Below are positions 14,569 to 22,003 of a stretch of DNA of 52,804 bases, in pieces. The first letter of the stretch is position 1, and each line of letters starts with the position of its first letter. This DNA is from an uncultured Drancourtella sp. (GTDB taxonomy: Bacteria > Bacillota > Clostridia > Lachnospirales > Lachnospiraceae). The DNA lies in assembly GCA_937880845.1 (NCBI GenBank), contig CALFLL010000010.1:1-52804 (forward strand), in the 5' to 3' direction. The position numbers and the translations under genes were made by a program. Under the pieces are notes generated by a model. The model saw only the letters and a list, made by a program, of their open reading frames with translations, was not told the origin of the DNA and searched no databases.

Positions 14569-14946
14569 ATGGAAAAAAATATATACAAATTAAGAGCACA
14601 CCATGGATTATGTCTTTGCTTCTTCCAAGGACAGGGGTACAGTAGTAAATTTGTTGAAAATATGGCTAACATAAAATGCAAACTTGAAGAAAATCCGCTT
14701 GTCTGCATTACAAATCAGACCGATGTGATTTGCAATAATTGTCCAAATAATATTGACGGAAAATGTGAAACAGAGGAAAAGGTTTTCGAATATGACAGGC
14801 AAGTTTTAGAGAGATGTCACATTTCAGAAGGAGAAAGTATGCCATATCTCGATTTTCAACGATTGATACAACGCAACATATTGCTTTTGGGCAAACGAAA
14901 AGAAATCTGTGAAAACTGTGAATGGGATTCACTGTGTAATGACTAA
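14569..14946 (+). CDS. DUF1284 domain protein
   Basis: Begins at ATG 14569, 12 bases after the bioY stop (AAGGGTGACG upstream); an in-frame ATG at 14548 overlaps bioY. The opening LRAHHGLCLCFFQGQGYSSK is the DUF1284 hallmark. Two cysteine groups follow (CNNCPNNIDGKC around residue 60, and CENCEWDSLC at the C-terminus), suggesting metal or iron-sulfur binding. About 125 residues is usual for the family. The spacing to bioY suggests co-transcription with the biotin genes, but no biotin-related role of DUF1284 is known to me. Confidence 0.85.
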   Translation: MEKNIYKLRAHHGLCLCFFQGQGYSSKFVENMANIKCKLEENPLVCITNQTDVICNNCPNNIDGKCETEEKVFEYDRQVLERCHISEGESMPYLDFQRLIQRNILLLGKRKEICENCEWDSLCND

Positions 14947-14966
14947 TGAAAGTGAGGTAATTATGT

Positions 14967-15155
14967 TTGGATAAACAAGAATGGGTATTATGTCCCATCT
15001 GTAAAAACAAAACACGAATAAAAATTCGATATGATACAGTACTGGAAAATTTCCCGTTATTTTGTCCGAAATGCAAACAGGAAACTTTAATCAGTATGAA
15101 GCAGCTGACTATGTCGGTTGTAAGAGAGCCAGACGCACAGACGCAGAGCCGATAA
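14967..15155 (+). CDS. Cysteine-rich KTR-domain protein
   Basis: A 62-residue protein with TTG start. Its sequence VLCPICKNKTRIKIRYDT, followed by FPLFCPKCKQETLISMKQL, is the cysteine-rich KTR signature: two CPxC zinc knuckles with a KTR after the first. Such genes occur as passengers of Tn916-like and other integrative elements, so it probably marks an old transfer event in this patchy region. It is the last gene before the terminator at 15145-15194. Confidence 0.85.
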   Translation: MDKQEWVLCPICKNKTRIKIRYDTVLENFPLFCPKCKQETLISMKQLTMSVVREPDAQTQSR

Positions 15156-15194
15156 AACGTAACAAAAAGCTACAATTATCGGCTCTTTCTTTTT
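15145..15194 (+). terminator. Rho-independent terminator after the KTR gene
   Basis: AGAGCCGATAA (15145-15155) and TTATCGGCTCT (15176-15186) form a perfect 11-bp stem followed by TTCTTTTT. It overlaps the end of the KTR coding sequence. Confidence 0.85.
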
Positions 15195-15288
15195 GATAAT
15201 TACATTCTGTTTTTGTGATTGCTGATGATAACAAATAGTAAAATCTGAGGGTACTAAAAACGGTATATTTGTAAAGGAGATTTTTTAT

Positions 15289-15400
15289 ATGGAAACGATA
15301 TATTTTGCAGGGGGTTGCCTTTGGGGTGTACAGGCATTTATTAAAACATTAAACGGCGTTATTTCTACGGAAGCCGGAAGGGCTAATGGTACAACAAATT
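15289..15400 (+). pseudogene. msrA: msrA remnant: N-terminal third of peptide methionine sulfoxide reductase A
   Basis: A good ribosome-binding site (AAAGGAG) and ATG 15289 open a frame reading METIYFAGGCLWGVQAFIKT and then ISTEAGRANGTTN, the start of MsrA with its catalytic cysteine in GGCLWG. After residue 37 the homology stops and the frame runs on to 15516 only as antisense of the MerR gene. A complete MsrA needs about 150-160 residues or more. The rest was lost in a rearrangement that brought in the convergent MerR gene. No active reductase can result. Confidence 0.85.
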
Positions 15401-15415
15401 TTATGCCTGTTGGCT

Positions 15416-16294
15416 CTATTTCTCTGATGGAGTATTGTTTTCAAAGTAATATCGAAAGGCTTTTACAATATAGTCAGAAGCACCGTCATCATATTTTTTA
15501 TCAGTTATGCTTTTGACATAATCGTTAGAATAAGAGTCAATCAGTACATTTATGAGAGGTTTATCAAGAGTCAAAGAAGAACTATATTTTTTGATGAATT
15601 CCAGTATCTCATAAACGATTTTTTGTATTTGTGGAGAGGACACATCACAGGTCAGATCGGCTGTTAGTTTGCCGTACAGAATATCTGATTGAGAGGCGAT
15701 TTTTTCCGCTTCTTCATTCCAGTTTTTATTCATAATTTCTGAAAAGTGTTCCAGATTATATTTCATTTCTTCTGTATATTTTTCAATACTTCCAAAATGT
15801 TGAATGGCGAGTTTGGCTACATTTTCTTCATCGTCTTTAATCTTTTGAATAAACATATCAAAATTGTCGATGCTTCCCCAATGTTTAATAATTGTGTCTG
15901 TCTGATTCGTCTTGAAATTCTCCAATGCGTGGATATACTCTGATAAATCAAATTCTTTGAAACTCATACATTTTTCTCCTTTCTCAAGTCGTTCAAGAAG
16001 CTGTATAAGTCTGTTTATTCGGTTACGCTTTAGGAGAAGCAGTTCTTTTTGTTTTTTGAAAGCAGAAATCCTGTTAAAGTCAGGATTTTGCATAATTTTA
16101 ATAATATCTTTCAACGAAAAGTCTAATTCCCGAAAAAAGAGGATTTGCTGTAAGTTTTGCAATGCGTGTTCATCGTACAGACGATAGCCTGCAGGAGTGA
16201 GTTCGCTAGGTTTTAGCAATCCAATCTCATCATAGTATTGCAGAGTGCGTATGCTTACTCCTGTTAATTTTGCAACTTGACTTATGGTTTTCAT
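15416..16294 (-). CDS. MerR-family regulator with TipAS-type ligand domain
   Basis: A 292-residue protein. Residues 1-70 are the MerR winged helix (SQVAKLTGVSIRTLQYYDEI, then LTPAGYRLYDEHAL), 75-110 the dimerisation coiled coil, and the C-terminal 150 residues a helical ligand-binding domain like TipA (TEEMKYNLEHFSEIMNKNWN). TipA-type proteins sense antibiotics or other small molecules and twist 19-bp-spacer promoters. Its own promoter at 16368-16398 has exactly such a spacer. Its 3' end collides with the truncated msrA, so the extreme C-terminus may have been altered at the junction. Confidence 0.88.
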   Translation of the reverse strand: MKTISQVAKLTGVSIRTLQYYDEIGLLKPSELTPAGYRLYDEHALQNLQQILFFRELDFSLKDIIKIMQNPDFNRISAFKKQKELLLLKRNRINRLIQLLERLEKGEKCMSFKEFDLSEYIHALENFKTNQTDTIIKHWGSIDNFDMFIQKIKDDEENVAKLAIQHFGSIEKYTEEMKYNLEHFSEIMNKNWNEEAEKIASQSDILYGKLTADLTCDVSSPQIQKIVYEILEFIKKYSSSLTLDKPLINVLIDSYSNDYVKSITDKKYDDGASDYIVKAFRYYFENNTPSEK

Positions 16295-16687
16295 TTTATC
16301 AGCTCCTTTAATGATAGATAAGCAAGATGGAAAATGCCGGCATATATCTACTTTGCTTTACAAGAATAGCATACAGTATCACGTTACGTTGGAGTCAAGA
16401 GGTTTTAGAGATTATTGCGGAAATAATTTTACAGTAATTCCGTCAGTTCCTTTCCATTCAAATAGTTTCAGCCGGCAGTCTGTCAGGAGAAGTAAAATCC
16501 CATAGGTATGATTCGGACATAGTTTAGTGGGATTTTTGCATATTGGTAACCTCCTTTATACAAAAAACATTTAAATCTTTTGTGTTTAAAAAGCGCGAAA
16601 TAAAGTAGTATAATGTTATATTAGAAAAATAAAAAAATTTAAAACAAAATTTCTGAATAAAATTGGAGAAAAAGGAGAGGAAACAAC
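16295..16687. other. Intergenic 393 bp: MerR promoter, micro-ORF with strong RBS, terminator-like hairpin
   Basis: Besides the MerR promoter, the gap contains a hairpin AAAATCCCA (16494-16502) / TGGGATTTTT (16528-16537). On the minus strand a strong AAAGGAGG stands before a five-codon frame (ATG at 16541, stop at 16524), possibly a leader peptide or the stump of a lost gene. On the plus strand TATAAT (16609-16614) probably belongs to the isochorismatase promoter. Confidence 0.5.
16368..16398 (-). promoter_or_regulatory. MerR-type promoter with 19-bp spacer
   Basis: On the minus strand TTGACT (16398-16393), exactly 19 bases containing CAACGTAACGT, then TATGCT (16373-16368). The overlong spacer with a symmetric centre is diagnostic for promoters activated by MerR-family proteins, and it drives the MerR gene itself, so autoregulation is likely. 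Confidence 0.75.
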
Positions 16688-17212
16688 ATGGTTTTATTGG
16701 TTGTAGATACGCAGAAGGCTTTGGTCAATGACAAATTACACTCATTTGAGGGCTTTGTAAAGAATATCAAGAAGTTAATATGTAAAGCACGGGAAAAAAG
16801 TGTAGAGGTGATTTATGTAGTGCATGATGACGGACCGGGCAGTGGGTTGACGAAAGGAATGGAAGAGTTTGAAATATATGAAGAATTCAGGCCGCTGCCA
16901 ACCGAAAAAGTGTTTGAAAAGAATGTAAACAGTGCGTTTTATAATACGGGATTACTGGAATATTTAAAAGAGAAAAATCAAAGAGAAATTGTTGTCGTGG
17001 GGCTTCAGACAGACAAGTGTATCAATGCAACCGTTATCAGTGGTTTTGAACACGGTTTTCGTATCATAGTACCTGCATATGCTAATTCGACAGTTGACAA
17101 TGAGTATATGAAAAGTGCAGAAAGTTATGCATATTTCAATGATTTTATGTGGCCGGGCAGATATGCGGAATGTATTACGGTGGAAGAGATGATACAAAGG
17201 ATGGAAGAGTGA
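16688..17212 (+). CDS. Isochorismatase-family cysteine hydrolase
   Basis: A 174-residue alpha/beta hydrolase with ribosome-binding site GGAGAGG. The catalytic triad of the family is visible: Asp7 in LLVVDTQKAL, a lysine in EKNVNSAFYNTGLLEYL, and the nucleophilic cysteine in VVGLQTDKCINATVISGFEH with the preceding cis-peptide region. Relatives include nicotinamidases and N-carbamoyl or amide hydrolases; the substrate cannot be inferred. Intact, in contrast to the broken genes on both sides, and transcribed alone. Confidence 0.88.
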   Translation: MVLLVVDTQKALVNDKLHSFEGFVKNIKKLICKAREKSVEVIYVVHDDGPGSGLTKGMEEFEIYEEFRPLPTEKVFEKNVNSAFYNTGLLEYLKEKNQREIVVVGLQTDKCINATVISGFEHGFRIIVPAYANSTVDNEYMKSAESYAYFNDFMWPGRYAECITVEEMIQRMEE

Positions 17213-17319
17213 TCGTCAATCTTTGTTTTTCGTAGATTTAACGTCTTTTTAACATAAATTTTTCTGATTCATTATAAAATAATAGTATGGATCATATACC
17301 ATTACAAAGGAGAAAAATT

Positions 17320-17837
17320 ATGGCAGAGGTTTATATGAACCGGGAGTTATCCTGGTTGAAATTTAATGAAAGAGTATTGGAGGAAGCGGAAAATCCGGAA
17401 GTACCTCTTTGTGAGCGAATGACATTTGTATCGATTTATCAAAGTAATTTGGATGAATTTTTTATGGTTCGGGTTGGTGCTCTGCAGGATCAGATGTTAG
17501 TAGATAAAAAAAACAGAGATAATAAAACAAATTTGACGGCAGAAGAGCAGATACAGAAAATCCTCAAAGAAACAACAAGATTGGATCTGCTGATTTTATG
17601 ACAAGGAACACTGTGAAACGAGTAGAAGTTGCAGCGCCGGTATATAGCCCGACATTACAAAACAGGATTCGAGGTATTTTTGAACTAATGCTGCATGATA
17701 ATGTAAAAGCAAGAGTAGAAAATGTGCAAGGAGTTTATCAAAGTGTACATAGCGGAGAAAAAAGTTATAATTCTCAGGAAGTGTTGTATCAGCAAAGTTA
17801 CGACAGGGCTGTGAAAAAAACAGGACTTTCCGTTTGA
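17320..17837 (+). pseudogene. ppk1: Polyphosphate kinase ppk1 with large internal deletion
   Basis: A normal start (AAAGGAG, ATG 17320) gives the PPK1 N-terminus (MNRELSWLKFNERVLEEAEN, then YQSNLDEFFMVRVGALQDQM) for about 85 residues. Near 17580 the sequence jumps to the PPK1 C-terminal domain: in the shifted frame it reads GSADFMTRNTVKRVEVAAPV, matching the conserved SSADWMxRNxxxRVE block, and ends QSYDRAVKKTGLSV. About 500 central codons, including the phosphohistidine region, are missing and the join is out of frame. TTGGAT lies at the join and suits both sides, suggesting a microhomology-mediated deletion. The gene cannot make an active kinase. Confidence 0.85.
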
Positions 17838-17851
17838 TATAAAACAAAAAG

Positions 17852-17890
17852 ATGAGGAGTCGGATTTTATTCCGGCTTCTTATTTTCTGG
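17852..17890 (+). terminator. Terminator after the ppk remnant
   Basis: GGAGTCGGA and TTCCGGCTTC pair with G-U wobbles to form a stem with a 4-6 base loop, followed by TTATTTTCT. Confidence 0.55.
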
Positions 17891-17927
17891 AAGATTGCAA
17901 TAGTTGTATATTGGATTTTGGAAAATA

Positions 17928-17936
17928 TGATATAAT
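17928..17936 (+). promoter_or_regulatory. Extended -10 promoter element before the NUDIX gene
   Basis: TGATATAAT (17928-17936) is a TGn-extended -10 box about 45 bases upstream of the NUDIX start. No well-spaced -35 is evident, which extended -10 promoters tolerate. After the downstream deletion this is the nearest promoter visible for the whole ECF operon. Confidence 0.5.
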
Positions 17937-17981
17937 ATCTTGAAATGAGAGAAGAAAATTTGAAAAAAGAGGTGATTTCAT

Positions 17982-18350
17982 ATGACAAAAGTGTATGATT
18001 GTGGATTTACAAAGGGAAACAACTGGTTTCGGTATCGTGCGGCTGCTATCATCATCGAAGAGGCTTGTATACTTTTTGCAGGAAATGAAAAGGATGATTA
18101 TTTTTACTCCGTTGGTGGAGGAGTACATATGGGAGAAACAGCCGAAGATGCAGTAATAAGAGAAGTAATGGAAGAAACAGGGGTACACTACGAAATTGAC
18201 CATCTTGCAGTGATTCATGAAAATTTTTTTTATGAGGAGAAAGGAACATTAAAAGGATTGGACTGTCATGAAATAACGTTCTATTTTTTGATGAAACCAC
18301 GAGGTACAAAGGAAGAGCATATTAGAAGGATACAAAGAGGCAGCACATAG
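17982..18350 (+). pseudogene. NUDIX hydrolase, C-terminally truncated
   Basis: AGAGGTG precedes ATG 17982. The first 110 residues are a normal NUDIX protein with a complete Nudix box from residue 46 (GGVHMGETAEDAVIREVMEE then TG), so metal-binding and catalytic residues are present. After FYFLMKPRGTKE the frame departs from the family and stops at 18350. The DNA there belongs, in another frame, to a LacI-type sensor domain. Relatives have another 30-40 residues forming the last strand and helix, so the protein is probably unstable. Family members hydrolyse nucleoside diphosphate derivatives. Confidence 0.8.
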
Positions 18351-18378
18351 TAGAAATCTTTCTATACAGCCGGTTTGG

Positions 18379-19653
18379 GTGTATGAAGGAAAAACAGTGG
18401 AAGATATTGAAAAATACGGGATTCGTCAAGTACTTGGAGATAATGTCACCGCAATTATATGCGGAACGCAGGAAATTGCATGTTGTGTATGGAAGTTGAT
18501 GGAAAGAACACATACAAATATACCGGAGGATTTATCCATGATCGTAGTAGGTGACAGCCGGATGTTGGAAATTTTGGGAGATGGCGTTACGGCGGTTACA
18601 TTTCCGGCAGATGACATGGCAAAAGATGCAGTCGATTATCTTCTGGATATGGTGCAGGAAACGAAAACAACGGAATTGATGAGAAAATTTTCGCCAAGAC
18701 TTGTAGAAAGAGGGAGTATTGTGAAACCTGCCTTGGAAAAGCAGGGAGAAAAAATCATAGTTGTAGGAAGTATGAATATGGATGTCACAATGGAAGTTTC
18801 CAGAATTCCGGTAAATGGGGAAACACAGCTTGCAGAAAAAATGCTGGTATTTCCCGGAGGAAAAGGAGGAAATCAGGCAGTAGGTGCCGGGAAATTAGGG
18901 GGACAGGTGTATATGGTTGGTTGTCTTGGAAATGACATGGATGGAAAACAGCTTTATACAAGTCTGGTAGAAAATCATGTTCATATGGACGGTGTTATTT
19001 TTGATCCGGCTGTTCCGAGTGGGAAAGCTTACATTAATGTAGACGAAAAAGGGGAAAGTACGATTGTTGTCTATCAAGGGGCAAACCGTAATTTAAGTAT
19101 TTCACAGATTAATGGTTGCAGATATCTTTTTGAAAGTGCGAAATATTGTCTTTTGTCTATGGAAATACCTGATGAGATTGTAGAGTATACGATTCGGTTT
19201 TGCCAAAGAAATCAAACGGAAGTTATTTTAAAACCATCGGCAAAGGAAAAAATAAAAGAAGAACTTCTGGAAGGTATTACATATTTTGTTCCAAATGAAA
19301 AGGAATTGCATATGTTAATACCTGGTAAACAAGGGATAGAGGAAAAGGCAAAGGGTTTTCTGGAAAAAGGTGTGAAAAATGTAATCGTGACAAGGGGAAG
19401 TAAAGGTTGTTATTTCAGAAATAAAGAGTTTTCACGTTACTTTCCGGGATCAGGGTTTACCCCGGTAGATACTACAGGAGGTGCAGATTCTTTTATTAGT
19501 GCCATGGCAGTTTGTTTAAGTGAAGGAAAATCTATTGAAAATGCTATTGGGTTTGCCATTTTTGCCTCTGGCATTACCGTGACACGATATGGAGTGCAAC
19601 CTGCATTGCCGGATCGTAAGTCCGTTGCAGTATATGAGGATGAGATTATTTAA
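18379..19653 (+). CDS. LacI-type sensor domain fused to ribokinase (PfkB), missing its DNA-binding N-terminus
   Basis: The open frame begins at GTG 18379, but homologous coding reaches back to about 18316 (LEGYKEAAHSRNLSIQPVWV in the same frame) with no start or ribosome-binding site. Residues 1-115 are the C-terminal half of a LacI/PurR periplasmic-binding-like domain (AIICGTQEIACCVWKLM, then IPEDLSMIVVGDSR). Residues about 125-424 are a complete ribokinase-like PfkB domain (VVGSMNMDVTMEVSRIP, FPGGKGGNQAVGAGKLGG and the catalytic VDTTGGADSFISAMAV). The intact ancestor was therefore a repressor-kinase fusion. The HTH and half the sensor were removed by the deletion that truncated the NUDIX gene. 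Kinase activity may survive if a start is found. Confidence 0.8.
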   Translation: MYEGKTVEDIEKYGIRQVLGDNVTAIICGTQEIACCVWKLMERTHTNIPEDLSMIVVGDSRMLEILGDGVTAVTFPADDMAKDAVDYLLDMVQETKTTELMRKFSPRLVERGSIVKPALEKQGEKIIVVGSMNMDVTMEVSRIPVNGETQLAEKMLVFPGGKGGNQAVGAGKLGGQVYMVGCLGNDMDGKQLYTSLVENHVHMDGVIFDPAVPSGKAYINVDEKGESTIVVYQGANRNLSISQINGCRYLFESAKYCLLSMEIPDEIVEYTIRFCQRNQTEVILKPSAKEKIKEELLEGITYFVPNEKELHMLIPGKQGIEEKAKGFLEKGVKNVIVTRGSKGCYFRNKEFSRYFPGSGFTPVDTTGGADSFISAMAVCLSEGKSIENAIGFAIFASGITVTRYGVQPALPDRKSVAVYEDEII

Positions 19654-19728
19654 AAACATGGTACTTATACAGAAAGAGGGAAACAAAAGAAACAACAAAA
19701 ATAAATGATTGAAAGAAGGAGGAAGATT

Positions 19729-20319
19729 ATGGAACATTCACAGAAATTTACAAAACTTACTATTTTTTTAATTCCGATAGGAATTGCGGTTAACGTGGTG
19801 GGAGGACAGCTTGCGGTATTATTAAAACTTCCGGTTTTTCTTGACAGCATCGGAACATTTGTTGTAGGTGCACTTTGTGGTTGGGCACCGGGTCTGCTGG
19901 TAGGACTTGGCTGTGGTCTGATCAATGCGATTTCGCTTCCTACATTGCTTCCATATGCAATCATAGGAATGTTATTCGGAGTGTTGGCATCTTTTCTGGC
20001 AAAGAAGGGAATGTTTTCGGCACTATGGAAGGCGATTGTCAATGGGGTAGTTGTTGGAATTATCGGTACATGTATTGCGGTACCAATCACGGCAACACTT
20101 TACGGAGGATTTGTAGGAACAGGTGCCAGTGTGATCGTGACTACCTTGATGGCGGCAGGCTGGGATGTTTTACCGGCAACATTTGTCAGCGAACTTAGTT
20201 CAGAACTTCTGGATAAAGTAATTTGTCTGATTATTATTTATTTTGTTCTAAAAGCCATGCCGGCAAGATTTGTTGTAAAGTTGCCAAATGGAACATACTT
20301 TTTGAAAGATAAAAAATAG
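19729..20319 (+). CDS. ECF transporter S component (substrate-binding)
   Basis: Starts at ATG 19729 after GGAGGAAG. The 196-residue product has about six transmembrane segments. The opening helix and loop (IPIGIAVNVVGGQLAVLLKL then PVFLDSIGTFVVGALCGW) are the hallmark of the CD3073-like group of S components, which are often adjacent to ribokinases. It captures the substrate in the membrane and delivers it by toppling in complex with EcfT and the two ATPases encoded immediately downstream. The dedicated AT module makes this a group I-style system. Substrate unknown; the ribokinases hint at a ribose-containing ligand. Confidence 0.85.
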   Translation: MEHSQKFTKLTIFLIPIGIAVNVVGGQLAVLLKLPVFLDSIGTFVVGALCGWAPGLLVGLGCGLINAISLPTLLPYAIIGMLFGVLASFLAKKGMFSALWKAIVNGVVVGIIGTCIAVPITATLYGGFVGTGASVIVTTLMAAGWDVLPATFVSELSSELLDKVICLIIIYFVLKAMPARFVVKLPNGTYFLKDKK

Positions 20320-20357
20320 CCATATCAGTGAGAAAAGTCAGGAAAGGAGAAAAGATC

Positions 20358-21152
20358 ATGGATTATGAATTTATTCAGCAGTATATGGAAGCAAAAAGAA
20401 CCGGCAATGTGATTCGGGACTTGAATCCAATGAGTAAGCTGAACCTTATGCTTGTACTAGGGTTATCTCCATTTATTGTTCAAAATTATGTTTATGGTTT
20501 TGCGATGGTTTTATTTTTTATTTTTATTTCTGCCTGTGCCGGGTGTTTTCGTTCTTTTTTTTCTATGTATTGGAAAGTATTAATCTTATTTGGGATATTT
20601 CTTTTTCTGGTTAAAGCTGCATTTGCACCGGGAGAGCATGTTTTGTTTGAGATATGGGGGATTTGTGTCACAAAAGAAAGTATTTTGTCCGGTCTTAATA
20701 TTGTTTCTCTTGTACTTGCTTTTAGTGGGGGATTTATCCTGTTTGTAAAAACAACTCCGATGGATGAATTTACCTATATGTTAGAACAAAAAGGAGTTTC
20801 ACACATGGTTTCTTTTGTGATTTTGTCTTCTTTTCAGACGATTACGGATTTAGGACAAAATGCGAAGATCATCATGGAATCTCAAAAAGCAAGAGGAATC
20901 GAAACAGAAGGGAATGTATTAAAAAGGGCAGCCGCCTATATTCCGGTCATGGGACCGCTTGTTTTAAATGCTATTTCAAGTACGGAAGAAAAATCCATTG
21001 CGATGGATGCAAGGGCATTTTCGGCACCGGTTTCCCATACATTTCTTTCCGAACTTCCTCCGGTAGGAAAAAAAGAAAAGATAGTTGTATGTTTATTTGA
21101 TGCTGCATTTGTCATATTGATTGTGGGGAGGATTTTTTTATGCATCTCATAG
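20358..21152 (+). CDS. ecfT: ECF transporter T component (EcfT-like permease)
   Basis: A 264-residue membrane protein starting at ATG 20358 (AAAGGAG). It contains several hydrophobic helices and the two coupling motifs that contact the ATPases: SQKARGIE (about 178-185) and AMDARAFSAP (about 217-226), variants of the ARG signatures of EcfT. Its stop overlaps the next gene by 13 bases. It links the S component to the two ATPases and transmits ATP-driven conformational change. Confidence 0.9.
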   Translation: MDYEFIQQYMEAKRTGNVIRDLNPMSKLNLMLVLGLSPFIVQNYVYGFAMVLFFIFISACAGCFRSFFSMYWKVLILFGIFLFLVKAAFAPGEHVLFEIWGICVTKESILSGLNIVSLVLAFSGGFILFVKTTPMDEFTYMLEQKGVSHMVSFVILSSFQTITDLGQNAKIIMESQKARGIETEGNVLKRAAAYIPVMGPLVLNAISSTEEKSIAMDARAFSAPVSHTFLSELPPVGKKEKIVVCLFDAAFVILIVGRIFLCIS

Positions 21153-22003
21153 AGTTAAAAAACGTTACTTATACCTATCCTCTGGTTGATGAACCGACAT
21201 TAAAGAATATAAGCTGCGTATTGGAAAAAGGAAAATTTTACGGTGTAATCGGAGAAAATGCAGGTGGGAAAACAACTTTTTGCAATTTATTAAGAGGGCT
21301 TATACCACATTTTTATCATGGAGAACTGGAAGGAGAAATTCTCATTGAAGGTGAGGATATCAGGACAATCAATGTGGACATGCTTTCTACAAAAATAGGA
21401 TATATTTTTCAAAATCCATTTACCCAGATTAGTGGTGTCAGAAAAACCGTATTTGAAGAAATTGCATTAGGGTTGGAAAATCTTGGTGTTCCTAAAAAAG
21501 AAATGATAGAACGGGTGATTGAAATTGCAAAACTTTTAAAGATTGAACATTTGTTAAAAAATGACCCGAACCGCCTTTCCGGAGGCCAACGCCAAAAAGT
21601 AGCATTTGCCTCTATCATAGCAATGGATATGGAAGTTTTTGTGATTGATGAACCGACGTCACAACTTGATCCGGATGGAACAGAAGAAATTTTTCAGATT
21701 ATACATATGCTTAAAGAACAAGGGAAAACGATAATCCTGGTAGAGCATAAAGTAGACCTTCTTGCAGAATATGCAGATGAGATTATTGTAATGGGAGAAG
21801 GAAAGATTCTGGAGAAAGGGGATGTAAAAACAGTATTGGCTGACAGATCGATCATGAAAAAAGGTGCGATGATACCTCAATCTGCTTTGCTTACGTATTC
21901 TCTAAAAGAAGAAGGTGTTGAGCTTCCGTATATACCTGTTACAAAGAAGGAGTGCGTGAAACTCTTAAGAGAAAGGAGGATGACAAAGATTGAGCCAAAA
22001 TGA
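21140..22003 (+). CDS. ecfA: ECF transporter ATPase, first copy
   Basis: A 287-residue ABC ATPase with Walker A GENAGGKTT (about residues 37-45), Q-loop FQNPFTQ, signature LSGGQRQKVAFASIIAMD, Walker B VFVIDEPTSQLD and H-loop VEHKVD. All catalytic residues are present. It overlaps EcfT by 13 bases and the second ATPase by 14, showing translational coupling and a fixed stoichiometry. It should pair with the second ATPase as a heterodimer. Confidence 0.93.
   Translation: MHLIELKNVTYTYPLVDEPTLKNISCVLEKGKFYGVIGENAGGKTTFCNLLRGLIPHFYHGELEGEILIEGEDIRTINVDMLSTKIGYIFQNPFTQISGVRKTVFEEIALGLENLGVPKKEMIERVIEIAKLLKIEHLLKNDPNRLSGGQRQKVAFASIIAMDMEVFVIDEPTSQLDPDGTEEIFQIIHMLKEQGKTIILVEHKVDLLAEYADEIIVMGEGKILEKGDVKTVLADRSIMKKGAMIPQSALLTYSLKEEGVELPYIPVTKKECVKLLRERRMTKIEPK

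Noticed and set aside
15401..15516. C-terminal continuation of the msrA frame
   Set aside because: It is the antisense of the MerR gene's 3' end and has no similarity to MsrA.
16408..16540. Possible small minus-strand protein ending WKGTDGITVKLFPQ
   Set aside because: The frame has no proper start codon in phase with the strong AAAGGAGG; the ATG that is in place gives only five codons.
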